64,000 nt of DNA from Gemmatimonadaceae bacterium (GCA_019637445.1 JAHBVS010000002.1:186001-250000), one strand, 5' to 3'. Shown: positions 47,294-56,955, numbered from the stretch's first letter. Notes: generated by a model from the sequence alone, not told the origin. Program-made: numbers and translations.

Positions 47294-50200
47294 ATGCGGT
47301 TGGCTCAGACACTGCGGTACGTGTTCGTCGGTCTGGTGTTCGCGGCGATGCCCCTGTCCGCGCAGAACCCAATCAAGTTCCATACGGCGAACAACACGGT
47401 GTTCACGGACTCGCTGCAGTCGCTGTATGTGGACCTGTGCCTCGGGGCGTTCCACGACACATCGGGCGTACATCGATCAGGCAAGATGTACTTGGACGTC
47501 ACGCTCAACGACGGCGGGCTTGCGACGACGTGCTCAGGCGGGACGGGCACGAACCTCGTGTCCGACCTCAGCTTGAAGCCCGGCGTCAACTACTTCGTCG
47601 TTGAGGTGACCGACTGGAACTGGACGGTCTACCGAGACTCGATTCTCGTCACGTATCAGTTGCCAGCGGGGACCGGTGGCGCGCCTTACGTCATTGCTCC
47701 GGCGGAAGGTGGCCTCCGGTTGATGCCAGGCGAAGAGCGCACGATGACCTTCGTCGTCACGAACGTGAGTCAGGACACGACGGACTTTGATGTGACGCTC
47801 TCATGTACCGGGGGGCTCAGTTCCTGCTACAAGGTCGGAGGCGGCTCACAGTTCACGACCGCGAGCCTACTGCCCGGGACATCAGAGTCAGTGCAGGTTC
47901 GTGCGACTGCCTCGACCTCGCCGGGGACGGGCACGTTCCGCTTCATCGCGGAAGGAGGGCTGGTCGACACGGGAACGACGGCCGTCAGCATCTCGCGCGA
48001 CCCACTGCCTTCGGTGAAGGTGTCGCGCATGGCGGACACATTGGTCCGCGCCGCCTCTGCCACGCACACTGCGTACTTCCAGGTGAGCAATCCCGATCAC
48101 TTCGCCTCGCGGTACGTCACGCCGTCGCTCGACTGCCAGAGCACGACGCCCTGTTCGGTGTCCCCGAGCTTCATCAACCTTGGTGCCGGACGCGACACGA
48201 TGGTGAAGGTGACATTCGCTTCGCCGAGCAGTGGGCACAGGAAGATCAAGCTGACGGCGTCGACCAGCGACGGGGCGACCGCTGGCAAGGACTCGATGTG
48301 GGTGAAGGCCGGTACAGCGCTCGCCGGTGCGTTCGAGCTCACGGCGTTGGAGCCACGACCGCGCACCTCCACGGCGCGGGGCGAGTGCCTGTCGATTGCG
48401 GCAGGGCCGGGGGCAGGCGTCGAATGCGGCGCACTGCGTTTGGTCTACGCCTTCCCGGCCGTGACTTCGATGAACAAGACACGTTCGCTGCGGCTCGTCT
48501 ACCTCAGCGATCACGCGCAGCCATTCCTCTCGATCCCGATTCGGGTACGCATCAAGAATCGCAGCGACTCGCTCGCCCTCAGGACGACGGTGGCAATCGG
48601 CGGCTTCTCGCCGCAGGACACCATCGCCTGGGACCCGTCCTGCACGTTGCCCAGCGGCTGCGTGCTAAACGCGCGAGTGAACGCCGATGCGCTGAACCTC
48701 GCGACGGGCGACTACGCCTACACGGTGACCGTGGAGGCGTTGGGTGGCGGATTCTCTGCGCAGGTCAGCGGCACTGCCGTCATCGTGAACCGCAAGGCGA
48801 GCCCATACGGACCGGGATGGTGGCTGGAGGGCGTCGAGCAGTTGATGGTGTCCAAGGTTGACTCCACGAGACGCGTATGGATCGGTGGGGACGGCTCGAC
48901 GCGCCGCTTCAAGCCGGTCGGTGGCGGCATCTACATCGCCGAGGACACCGTGGCACACTCTGAGCGGCTGCTGCGTGCCGGCTCGGGGACGGGCGAGACG
49001 TGGACGCGCGAGATCCGCGGCGGTGCCAAGGTCACGTTCGACTACCTCCGGCGCCACGTACGCACGGTCAACCGCCAGCGCGACACCACGGCCTTTGACT
49101 ACGTGGGTAGCTCGGTGGAGAAGGTTTCGGCAGTAAGACCGCCGATTGCGGGCATCGACACCCTTCGCATCTCCCTTCGCTACAACGGCGCGATGATGGA
49201 CACGGTTCGGGTGCCGGCGGGGCTCTACGACTACCTGCCCACATACATCAGGCGAAACGGGACGCGCATCAGCGCCATTGTCGAGGCGACCGGTGATTCG
49301 ATCGTCTACAACTACGCCGGCGCGTCACTCGTGCCGAACGAGCGCCTCGACCGACTCGGCAAGTCGGTCCGCTGGGAGTATTCCGTGGCGGGCCGAGTCG
49401 CGCGGGTCGCCGCCGCGCTTGGCACGAACGACACCGTGGCAACGCGACTTTGCACGGCCGAAACGCGGGCACTCGCCGCCTGCGCAATCGACGGCTCCGC
49501 AGCGCGTGCCGTGGCGGCGAGCCGCTACCGGTCCATCCTCGATGGTCCCCGGCCGGACAGCGACGCGCGGGACGTCTCGCAGTTCTACGTCGGGCGCTTC
49601 GGTGCGGTTGACTCGATTGTCGATCCCTACGGGGCGCGGACCAGGATATTCCGTGAGGACGCTCAGTCCCCGGCGCTCGCTACGCGTGTCATCGACCCGG
49701 CTGGCATCACGTCCAAGACCGTCTATGCGCAGGGCAGGCCGGTGCTTCGTGTGGTGGAGGACCAATGGTCCTCGGGCTCGCGCGACACCACGATCGTGAG
49801 CTGGGACACCACGTGGAACGTCGTGACCGAGCAGCGCTCGCCATCGGGGCGGCTCACGCGCCAAGGCGTCGATGCGAGCACCGGCAACATCCTTTGGCAA
49901 GCAAGCGGGAGCGGCGAGAGCACGAAGGTCCATATGAAGTATGACAGCAGGAACCGTCCAACCCAGGTTTTCACCGTCCGTCCCTTCTCGACCGACACCA
50001 CGGTGCTCGAGAGCTACACCTACTCTGGCAAGTTTGGAAACCTGACCACGACGATCACGGGCACGGGCCAGCGAACCTTTACCTGGCTCGACGACGCGGG
50101 AACCGTGGACTCACTGGAGTCCACGCTGGTCGGGCCCGGCGCCTGTCACGCCACGACGAATCCCTGTGTGCGGCAGCATTTCCGCCGTGACCTCGCTCGT

Positions 50201-52882
50201 CGGGTGCTGATGGACTCGACGATCTCGCCCGCCGTCGACTGGAGCATCAACCCGGAAAGCAGCGCGCCCTTCACGGGTAGCGCGCCGTCGCTGCTCGGGC
50301 TCGTGGCGACGACCTACGACAAGGAAGGTCGCCCGCTCACCGTCGCGCGCTGGACCCCGGGTCCCGAATACGCCGCGTCGTCGGCAACTTCGACGTTCCG
50401 GTACGATGCGTTGGGTCGGCAGACATCGGCCAGCATCGGGGGCGCATTCGACACGACGACCTACGACAAGGCCGGCAATGCGGTGCGCATCCGCACGCGG
50501 AACGGCCACATCATCACCCAGACGTTCGACGCGCTGGGCCGCGTGACCTCGCGCACGACGCCAGAAGTGCGATATCCCAAGACCAGCTGCACAACCTGTT
50601 GGCAGGGACTCCAGACGTCGTATACGCTGCGCATTCCCTACTACCAGACGCGCGTCGGTCCAGCCGCCTACTCCGAGGACGTGGTGATTCCGAGCGAGAC
50701 GGCGGTGTTCGCCTATGACGCCGCTGGTCGGATGGTCCAGGCCGACAACCCCCTCGTGCGCGTTCGGCGGGGCTACTATCCCAACGGGGCGCTCAAGGCT
50801 GACACCAGCGAAATGCGCGCCTACAACTACACGGAGACAAACTCCGGCTTCAGCGGGCTTCACCGAACCTTCCTGACCTTCGAGTACGACCGCGAGGGAC
50901 GTCGGCTGAAGCGGACCGACTCCTCGGGCGGCGTGCAGACCTACGGCTACGACGCACTCGGCCAACTCGCGTGGACTCGCGACAGTGTGCCGTCGCAGCA
51001 GAGCCGCCGCGCGACCTTCAGCTACGACTATCGTGGAAACCTGATTCAGCAGGCCATCGATAGCAGCAACTTCGTGGACACCTGGGCCTACGACGCATAC
51101 GGGCGCGCCGTCTCACGCACCGGAAATTTCGTCGACTCGATGGAGTACGACATCCGCGGGAAGCGCACGCGCGTGGATGGGCGGCTGACCTACCCGGACG
51201 GCCCCGAGATCGTGATGACCGCGGCGTACGATGGCTTTGGCAATCTGGTGGCGACGGGAACGACGGGGGACGCCATCCACTCGACGGACGAGTTCCAGCC
51301 TGATGCGCTCGGTAACAGCTTCCGCCGCTTCGGCAATCGCGGTCAGGCAATGTCTGCGACTGAGTCGGCGACGGAATCGAACTTCAGCGGCGGCAAGCTG
51401 ATGTCGGCCACGGGCCTCCCGTACCCCACGCCAGCAGACTCGAACCGGACGGGGCCGAATGACGGCCCACCGGTGCAGGCATATGATGAGCTTGCGCTGC
51501 AGTACGATGCCGCCGGCAACGTCAAGTTCCAGTCCTCGTACCGCCACACGTGGGTAAAGCCCGATCCTGGGTATCCGGGCTACTGGATCATCTCCCCCAC
51601 CGGCCATTCGTTCACGTGGACCTTCTACGACGCCGACGCCCGGCCTCGCTTTGTGCAGCGACACGTGCGCGGTACGTCGCCGGCGTCACCGCAGACGACG
51701 TACCACGAATATTGGTACGACGCGCTTGGCCGGCGGGTCTTGGTACGCGATCGATCGGACTCCACGTCCTGCGGCACGTCCTCGGAGACCGCTCCTGTTC
51801 CCTGTCAGCAGGCCATCGTTCGCTCGACGTGGGACGGGAGCCAGTTGCTGCGCGAGAAGCGAAGCCTGGGCGGCTGGCACCTCCCCGACAACGGACTCGA
51901 AGGCTCCAGCGGCCCGACCCCGTGGTTCGGTACGAGGCGCTACACCCACGCGGGCGACATTGATGCGCCGGTGATGGTGTGGCTGGACGACGTCTATCCA
52001 CGCGCGCTGGTCCGCAACTGGCGCGGCTCCGCGGCCGGCGCCGTACTTCTTCACACCTGTGGTGGGGTCGGGGGATGTCGTGCCGACTCGACGACGGTGT
52101 ATCCGGCCACTCGCGTGGACGTCCTGTTCTCCCGAGAGTACGCTCCCGGGGTGCCTGAGCCGAACGCGTGGCTCGGCAGTCTGATCGATGAGCAGCGAGA
52201 CGCCACCGGCTTGCTATACCGGCGCAATCGGTACTATGATCCAACAACAGGGCGGTTCACGCAGCCGGACCCGATCGGACTGGCGGGTGGGCTCAATTTG
52301 TATTGGTATGGGGACGGCGATCCGGTGAACAACTCCGATCCGCTTGGACTTTGCGTCGGTTGCGCGTCGTTGGCCGCCAGTGCCGTTCAAAGGCGCTTTG
52401 AGCCCTACTCAACGTACAGCGGCAGTAACGCCGCCGACTTCACCAAGGTCTCCGGGAATCTGTTCTCCGCACTGACTCTCGCCGGAATGCAAAATCGAGT
52501 GAAGATGGGGGTGTATCAGGCGACGGAGGGTTCGCATGCGGACCCGCGTCACAGTGGCTGCAGTTCCGCATCTCAAACCTGTGATCCGGCGCTCTCGGGA
52601 CACGCAGCAGACGTGAACGAATTCTGGACTCCGAACGGCAAGGTGGATATCGGTACGCGAGGTGTCATACCATCAACGCCAAGCGTGCTACTTGCGAACG
52701 CCGTGGCGACCTCTCTGCTCTCAAATCCCAGTGTTCGGGCCGTGATTTGGCCGACGGGGCACGTCGCGTCTCCCACCCAAGGCGGGCCGCGAATACCTCG
52801 AGCGTTCGTGCCAGGAACCGGGATCTGGGCCTCTCACCAGAGCCACTTGCACATTTCGACCTACACTAGCTCGGGGCGGTGA
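47294..52882 (+). CDS. Sec-exported RHS/YD-repeat polymorphic toxin, currently expressed tip 0
   Basis: 1862 residues from the ATG at 47294 (GAGGTG upstream), which opens directly with a signal peptide ending PLSAQ. Residues 25-500 are beta-sandwich-like. RHS/YD repeats run from about 540 to 1640 (YDKEGRPLTV, YDALGRQTSA, FDALGRVTSR, YDAAGRMVQA, YDAYGRAVSR, YDGFGNLVAT). The RHS core closes with RNRYYDPTTGRFTQPDPIGLAGG at about 1645; the variable tip starts after DPLGLC (about 1688) and spans some 175 residues. The tip has SGHAADVNEF and SHLHIS, which recall the zinc ligands of M15 peptidoglycan peptidases, but the first His of that motif is missing, so this is tentative. No T6SS-type PAAR domain is present. 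The stop overlaps the immunity gene start (GTGA). Confidence 0.9.
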   Translation: MRLAQTLRYVFVGLVFAAMPLSAQNPIKFHTANNTVFTDSLQSLYVDLCLGAFHDTSGVHRSGKMYLDVTLNDGGLATTCSGGTGTNLVSDLSLKPGVNYFVVEVTDWNWTVYRDSILVTYQLPAGTGGAPYVIAPAEGGLRLMPGEERTMTFVVTNVSQDTTDFDVTLSCTGGLSSCYKVGGGSQFTTASLLPGTSESVQVRATASTSPGTGTFRFIAEGGLVDTGTTAVSISRDPLPSVKVSRMADTLVRAASATHTAYFQVSNPDHFASRYVTPSLDCQSTTPCSVSPSFINLGAGRDTMVKVTFASPSSGHRKIKLTASTSDGATAGKDSMWVKAGTALAGAFELTALEPRPRTSTARGECLSIAAGPGAGVECGALRLVYAFPAVTSMNKTRSLRLVYLSDHAQPFLSIPIRVRIKNRSDSLALRTTVAIGGFSPQDTIAWDPSCTLPSGCVLNARVNADALNLATGDYAYTVTVEALGGGFSAQVSGTAVIVNRKASPYGPGWWLEGVEQLMVSKVDSTRRVWIGGDGSTRRFKPVGGGIYIAEDTVAHSERLLRAGSGTGETWTREIRGGAKVTFDYLRRHVRTVNRQRDTTAFDYVGSSVEKVSAVRPPIAGIDTLRISLRYNGAMMDTVRVPAGLYDYLPTYIRRNGTRISAIVEATGDSIVYNYAGASLVPNERLDRLGKSVRWEYSVAGRVARVAAALGTNDTVATRLCTAETRALAACAIDGSAARAVAASRYRSILDGPRPDSDARDVSQFYVGRFGAVDSIVDPYGARTRIFREDAQSPALATRVIDPAGITSKTVYAQGRPVLRVVEDQWSSGSRDTTIVSWDTTWNVVTEQRSPSGRLTRQGVDASTGNILWQASGSGESTKVHMKYDSRNRPTQVFTVRPFSTDTTVLESYTYSGKFGNLTTTITGTGQRTFTWLDDAGTVDSLESTLVGPGACHATTNPCVRQHFRRDLARRVLMDSTISPAVDWSINPESSAPFTGSAPSLLGLVATTYDKEGRPLTVARWTPGPEYAASSATSTFRYDALGRQTSASIGGAFDTTTYDKAGNAVRIRTRNGHIITQTFDALGRVTSRTTPEVRYPKTSCTTCWQGLQTSYTLRIPYYQTRVGPAAYSEDVVIPSETAVFAYDAAGRMVQADNPLVRVRRGYYPNGALKADTSEMRAYNYTETNSGFSGLHRTFLTFEYDREGRRLKRTDSSGGVQTYGYDALGQLAWTRDSVPSQQSRRATFSYDYRGNLIQQAIDSSNFVDTWAYDAYGRAVSRTGNFVDSMEYDIRGKRTRVDGRLTYPDGPEIVMTAAYDGFGNLVATGTTGDAIHSTDEFQPDALGNSFRRFGNRGQAMSATESATESNFSGGKLMSATGLPYPTPADSNRTGPNDGPPVQAYDELALQYDAAGNVKFQSSYRHTWVKPDPGYPGYWIISPTGHSFTWTFYDADARPRFVQRHVRGTSPASPQTTYHEYWYDALGRRVLVRDRSDSTSCGTSSETAPVPCQQAIVRSTWDGSQLLREKRSLGGWHLPDNGLEGSSGPTPWFGTRRYTHAGDIDAPVMVWLDDVYPRALVRNWRGSAAGAVLLHTCGGVGGCRADSTTVYPATRVDVLFSREYAPGVPEPNAWLGSLIDEQRDATGLLYRRNRYYDPTTGRFTQPDPIGLAGGLNLYWYGDGDPVNNSDPLGLCVGCASLAASAVQRRFEPYSTYSGSNAADFTKVSGNLFSALTLAGMQNRVKMGVYQATEGSHADPRHSGCSSASQTCDPALSGHAADVNEFWTPNGKVDIGTRGVIPSTPSVLLANAVATSLLSNPSVRAVIWPTGHVASPTQGGPRIPRAFVPGTGIWASHQSHLHISTYTSSGR
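52256..52354 (+). repeat. Rhs switch repeat, expressed copy (inverted relative to the five silent copies)
   Basis: It encodes TQPDPIGLAGGLNLYWYG to DPLGLC, the last part of the Rhs core. The bases CACGCAGCCGGACCCGAT at its 5' edge are identical in all six copies in the locus, and conservation falls toward the tip side through synonymous changes. The palindromic half CGGACCCG is at 52266-52273. All other copies lie on the minus strand. Confidence 0.85.
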
Positions 52883-53460
52883 ACGTGTCAGCCAGCAGAA
52901 CCTTTCGCGCCATGTGTCTCCTGATCTCCTACACGATCGGTTCGCCTGGATGCTCAGGAGGCGACGTTGGAGAGCCGCCTGCTGAAGGCGCCAAGAGCAC
53001 CGGCATCAGCCGGGAGCGCGTTGGCGCCATCAGAGTCGGCCTCGTAATCGATTCGCTGCTCACCGAGTTCGTCGTTCTGCGCGACGAAGAACGCACCGCC
53101 ATCGGGGGCGGCGACCTAGACCGATTCATCGCAATAGCCGTGAACGGCGACACGGTGGAGGTCGTGCCGTTTGGCGGTCGCGTGCGTGACATCGTCCTGC
53201 GCTCCTCACGACATTTGACCGCCGAGGGCATCGGAGTCGGAACGACTTCTACCACGATGTCGCGGTACCAGGGAGCCACGGCACAGTTCTCCGACGCGGG
53301 GTTGGTCGTGAACCTCAGTCGCTACTGCGGAACGGATTTCATCTTCGAAGGCGCGCTGGGCGAACTCGGTACCGTCCTGACGCTCGACCAGCTCGCTGAA
53401 CTTGGAGAATCGCAGAGGGTGTCCGTCGTAGTCGTACGGGCGTGCCTTCCGGGCCAGTAG
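52879..53460 (+). CDS. Candidate immunity lipoprotein for tip 0
   Basis: 193 residues from a GTG that overlaps the Rhs stop (GTGA). A short signal with SPGC resembles a lipobox, so the mature protein would sit in the periplasm. The rest is an alpha/beta protein without recognised domain. Position right after the variable tip is the standard place of Rhs immunity genes; a periplasmic immunity protein fits a cell-wall-acting tip. Confidence 0.65.
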   Translation: MNVSASRTFRAMCLLISYTIGSPGCSGGDVGEPPAEGAKSTGISRERVGAIRVGLVIDSLLTEFVVLRDEERTAIGGGDLDRFIAIAVNGDTVEVVPFGGRVRDIVLRSSRHLTAEGIGVGTTSTTMSRYQGATAQFSDAGLVVNLSRYCGTDFIFEGALGELGTVLTLDQLAELGESQRVSVVVVRACLPGQ

Positions 53461-53496
53461 GAGGACTTCCGCACCGCGGCGAGCGAATGTGCGCAG

Positions 53497-55314
53497 GTGC
53501 GACGCCGAGCAGCGAGTACGCAACCCGCGCCCCGCAAAGGTTGTCCCACTGGCGTGCCCCAGCTGCCAGATCGCAGAGTTCTGACACTCTTATACCACTA
53601 TGCAGACCGCTTGCGAGCCAGCGAGCGCGTCTCGAAGCGGCTCCAAGCCGCAGGACTCCTGGCAATCCCGGGCCAGATTCCACCAACGCTGGGGCTCGTG
53701 GATCGCACCGCGGGAACTCTCCTCAGGTCACTGACTCCCGCGCAAGCACGGCTCTGGCGTGGAGCTTGGCGGAATGCGGGGCTCATTGGACAAGACGGAA
53801 GAGAGCGTCGCATCGGCCACGTCGTGACACCAATGCGCGACACATGCCGAGGCGTACTCGTGCTGGCCGCCCTACCGATGGCCGCCGTCGACGACCCGCG
53901 GGGCATCGAGCTGAGTGCCGACCTGCCAGGCATGGCCCACGGACTTGAGCGTCCGCTCTCGAACGCCACGTGGTATGCGTGTAGCGATCCATTCGACGCT
54001 GCATTGCTGCGCGCGGCGGGCTGTCAATCTCTCTCACTCATGGCCCCTCGGATGGAGTCGGCGCACCTGGTCAAGGCCATCGTGCACTACTTCAGGCTCT
54101 CGACTGCCGGGCGATTGTGCGTGTGTTGCGCGGCGACGGCGGCCGGACTCCGAGCGCTTGAAGCGTGGAGGGTCGCAGCAGACCTCGCGGGCATTGCCAT
54201 CGACGTTCGGGAGTTGCCCCAAGGCTGCTCGCTGCGAGCGTTTCGCAAACTCGCGGGCCACAACGAGGTGCTGGACCTTCTTGCAGGACGTCGCCCACGC
54301 CTGGCGTCTGCTACTCCGCCGAACCCCAACTCGACTCCTTTGCCCCGCGCGTCGTGGGCCGGCGCCACCGAAGAGCTCGTCGTCCACCTCAACGCGTATG
54401 TACGCCACCTCGGCGCGCTCGGGCACACGCCTGCCGAGTGCCAGCGCAGGGCCAGGGCGCTTGAACACTTTTGGCGACACTGCACGGCAGTCGGCGTTAC
54501 CACCGTCGCCGCGCTTTCGTCGCGTCACGTGGAGTCCTTCCAAGACGCACTCGTGCCAGCGGCGACCCGCCCCAACCCGCTGCGCTCGGTAGACGCGACC
54601 ATTCGGATTCTCGGAACTACACGCGGGTTCCTTATATGGTTGATGCGCACGGGACGGATCCATCGCAATCTCGCGGCAGCACTCTCACCGATACCACGGC
54701 CGACCGTCCCTCCTCCCATGGTCTTGACGTCGAGTGAGGTTGACCGTGCGCTCAACGGCATCCGAACGCAGACGGCGATAGGTGTTCGGGATCGGGCGAT
54801 GCTCGAGCTGCTCCATGCCACCGCGATGCGGCGTGGCGAACTGGCCGGGCTTGACGTGGGCGACGTCGACTTGGACCGTGCCCTCGTCCGAATTCGCCGC
54901 GGAAAGGGTGGGCGCAGTCGCATTGTCCCGCTCGGTCGCCGAGCTGCCGCGTGGGTACGCCACTACATCGATCGCGCGCGGCTGATTGCGCTGAAAGACG
55001 TCCGGCAACCGGCGCTATTCCTCTCACGGCGTGGACGTCGGGTTGGCGTGAAGACCGTGACCGCGCGCATGCATGCCTGCCTTCGCCGCGCCGGCGTGGC
55101 GAAAGGCGGGAGTTGCCACATCATCCGCCACAGCGTGGCGACGCTGATGCACGAAGCCGGCGCGGACATCCGCGACCTGCAGGCGTTGCTCGGACACTCG
55201 TTGCTGACGAGCACGCAACTCTACACTCGCGTCTCAATGCAACATCTTCAAGCCGTACACCGACGCACCCATCCCTCTGAGCGCTGGCCGACCACGGGCT
55301 TCCCGCCCGACTGA
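53497..55314 (+). CDS. Tyrosine recombinase with primase/Toprim-like N-terminal extension
   Basis: 605 residues, twice the usual XerC/D length. The C-terminal half (about 290-600) has a SAM-like core-binding domain and all catalytic residues: Arg445 in AMRRGEL, Lys470 in RRGKGGRSR, His541 and Arg544 in CHIIRHSVATL, His567 in LLGHS and the nucleophile Tyr576 in TQLYTRV. The N-terminal half reads like a degenerate DnaG core: RRIGHVVTPMRD, then WYACSDPFDAALLRAAGCQS and RELPQGCSLRAFRKLAGHNEVL, the order of a Toprim domain, but the acidic metal ligands (DxD) are lost. The start (GTG) is uncertain. It is placed between the expressed tip and the silent array and is the obvious enzyme for rearranging them. 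Confidence 0.85.
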   Translation: MRRRAASTQPAPRKGCPTGVPQLPDRRVLTLLYHYADRLRASERVSKRLQAAGLLAIPGQIPPTLGLVDRTAGTLLRSLTPAQARLWRGAWRNAGLIGQDGRERRIGHVVTPMRDTCRGVLVLAALPMAAVDDPRGIELSADLPGMAHGLERPLSNATWYACSDPFDAALLRAAGCQSLSLMAPRMESAHLVKAIVHYFRLSTAGRLCVCCAATAAGLRALEAWRVAADLAGIAIDVRELPQGCSLRAFRKLAGHNEVLDLLAGRRPRLASATPPNPNSTPLPRASWAGATEELVVHLNAYVRHLGALGHTPAECQRRARALEHFWRHCTAVGVTTVAALSSRHVESFQDALVPAATRPNPLRSVDATIRILGTTRGFLIWLMRTGRIHRNLAAALSPIPRPTVPPPMVLTSSEVDRALNGIRTQTAIGVRDRAMLELLHATAMRRGELAGLDVGDVDLDRALVRIRRGKGGRSRIVPLGRRAAAWVRHYIDRARLIALKDVRQPALFLSRRGRRVGVKTVTARMHACLRRAGVAKGGSCHIIRHSVATLMHEAGADIRDLQALLGHSLLTSTQLYTRVSMQHLQAVHRRTHPSERWPTTGFPPD

Positions 55315-55356
55315 TCCTGCCGGAGTTACGCTTCCAGGCCGTCCGGGGGCCGTGCG

Positions 55357-55713
55357 TCAGCGTGCAAGGGGCGCCTTGCGCGAGACAAGGAAATGGTAGA
55401 CCAGGGCAGCAATGACGTTTCCGGCCAGCAAGAGGAGGACGGTGATGGGCTTTGGAACGGTTCTCTCCCGCGATTCATGGAGCGCTAGCCAAACGGCACC
55501 GCACCACCCCGCGATCATCAGGGCCGCGCCCGCCGCGAGCGCCAGCCCGAGAATGCCACTTCCGATCGAACTCCCGTTCGCCGCGATGAGACCGCGCTGG
55601 ATGGGCGGGACGTAGGCAACGAACGAGGCGAAAACGAGCGCCACTGTCGTCCAAGCACCCACAGCGAGAGTGCGACGTGCTAGGGCATCCGCTCTTCCGT
55701 CTTCGCTTCTCAT
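55357..55713 (-). CDS. Candidate immunity membrane protein for silent tip 1
   Basis: 118 residues with three hydrophobic helices (TTVALVFASFVAYV; ILGLALAAGAALMIAGWCGAVWLAL; ITVLLLLAGNVIAALVYHFLV). The ATG overlaps the stop of tip 1 (ATGA). An integral membrane immunity protein fits a membrane-acting tip. It is convergent with the recombinase gene, 43 bases away. Confidence 0.65.
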   Translation of the reverse strand: MRSEDGRADALARRTLAVGAWTTVALVFASFVAYVPPIQRGLIAANGSSIGSGILGLALAAGAALMIAGWCGAVWLALHESRERTVPKPITVLLLLAGNVIAALVYHFLVSRKAPLAR

Positions 55714-56327
55714 GGTGATGGATCTCCTGAAGAGGCTTGCGACGTACCTACGCTAACAGGTGGAGCGCCGCTGCGGGCGCCTCCCCAGAGCTGACGGCCC
55801 GCCTTGAGCAGATCAAGGCTGGCCCCGGCAAGTGCGATCAACGACTCGCCAACGTGCAGCTTGACCGACCCGCCAAGCGGCCCGACGTTCAACGACACAC
55901 CCACATTCAAGTCTCTGGAAGCGGAGAATCCCTCGCCCTCAACGGTGACACCACCCGTGGCTCCGCAGCCAGACGCCATGGAGGTGCCGCACGCAACCTG
56001 TCCTCGTCCCACCACTGGACCAGCAGACAGACTGCCCTTCGCGAATGCGAACGAGACTTCGGGAGAGTTCGCACCCCAGCCTCCTGGCGTCAGAGACGCT
56101 GACTTGGAGACCTGCGCGTTCAGTGCTTCAATCTTGCCGTTCGCGGGACCAAGTGTGAATGCGCCCTTGACGCCCGTTCCAGAGCTGGCGCCAAGCGTGA
56201 TGAAGCGGCAAGTCGAGTAATCCTTCAGCGTGCATAGCCCGAACGGGTCCGAGTTGTTCACGGGATCGCCGTCCCCATACCCATACAAATTGAGCCCACC
56301 CGCCAGCCCAATCGGGTCCGGCTGCGT
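55710..56327 (-). CDS. Silent Rhs tip cassette 1 (no start codon)
   Basis: The frame begins in the Rhs core (TQPDPIGLAGGLNLYGYGDGD to DPFGLC), not at a start; an in-frame TAG lies 24 bases upstream. The tip of about 170 residues is glycine rich with beta-type repeats (GASSGTGVKGAFTLGPANGK; NVGVSLNVGPLGGSVKLHVG) and a C-terminal helix. The activity is unknown; the membrane immunity partner suggests a membrane-active toxin. It would only be translated after fusion to the Rhs body by inversion. Confidence 0.75.
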   Translation of the reverse strand, partial: TQPDPIGLAGGLNLYGYGDGDPVNNSDPFGLCTLKDYSTCRFITLGASSGTGVKGAFTLGPANGKIEALNAQVSKSASLTPGGWGANSPEVSFAFAKGSLSAGPVVGRGQVACGTSMASGCGATGGVTVEGEGFSASRDLNVGVSLNVGPLGGSVKLHVGESLIALAGASLDLLKAGRQLWGGARSGAPPVSVGTSQASSGDPSP

Positions 56328-56338
56328 GGGCGGACCCG
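56232..56338 (-). repeat. Rhs switch repeat, silent copy 1
   Basis: Encodes the same core end as the expressed copy. The candidate crossover site is here a perfect palindrome: CGGGTCCG (56313-56320), ten-base spacer GCTGCGTGGG, CGGACCCG (56331-56338). In-frame stop TAG at 56349-56351. Confidence 0.85.
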
Positions 56339-56425
56339 GCCGGAGAACCTACCGCGACTCTGGCTGACGGATGAGGCGCACGGAGCCATCCGCTCCAATC
56401 TTGCCCCCTCAGCTAGGCCACAGCT

Positions 56426-56947
56426 CTAACTGTCCGTGATCATCTGCCACGGCCACATGAACCATTCGTAGCGACGTTGCGGCGTCTGACGCCACGACAA
56501 GTTCAAGGTGTCGCGCCGCCCGCTTGTCGTGAACTCGAGGATCGTTTCGACGGTGTACGGCTGGTAACTGAGAGACACCGAATGGTGCATCAGACTCAGG
56601 ATACGACCCGTCGGATCGTAAGCGGTCCGAGCCGGCTCATCAATGATGGTTATCGCCGAATCGGTCTCGCCCAAGAGCCGAACCCGAAGCAAGGCCGGTT
56701 CGAGTTGCCTGAGGCTGTCAGAGTAGATCGAGACATGCACACGAAATCGACCGGGCGCCGGGGCGATACCCGCCGGTTGCTCAGGCTTCAGCTCAAAGCT
56801 GACCCTGCTCTCGCCGACAAACGATGAAGATTCCTTGGAGTACGCGTATGTCGTGAGCCGAATGGGGATGCAGGAGGCGCAAATCACTACCGTGAGCAGG
56901 GCGAGTGCCCGCCGGGCCATCGTGGGCGCGGCTGTGCGAGTCAACAC
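56426..56947 (-). CDS. Candidate immunity lipoprotein for silent tip 2
   Basis: About 173 residues. AGGAGGG precedes a GTG (56947) or TTG (56944) start just after the tip 2 stop. The signal peptide ends in the lipobox VICASC. The mature part is a beta-rich domain (RFRVHVSIYSDSL; VRLLGETDSAITII). Predicted periplasmic; position implies immunity. Confidence 0.65.
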   Translation of the reverse strand: MLTRTAAPTMARRALALLTVVICASCIPIRLTTYAYSKESSSFVGESRVSFELKPEQPAGIAPAPGRFRVHVSIYSDSLRQLEPALLRVRLLGETDSAITIIDEPARTAYDPTGRILSLMHHSVSLSYQPYTVETILEFTTSGRRDTLNLSWRQTPQRRYEWFMWPWQMITDS

Positions 56948-56955
56948 GATCCCTC

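Noticed and set aside
47294-52882. Type VI secretion effector assignment for the Rhs protein
   Set aside because: It has a Sec signal peptide, no PAAR domain and no T6SS genes nearby.
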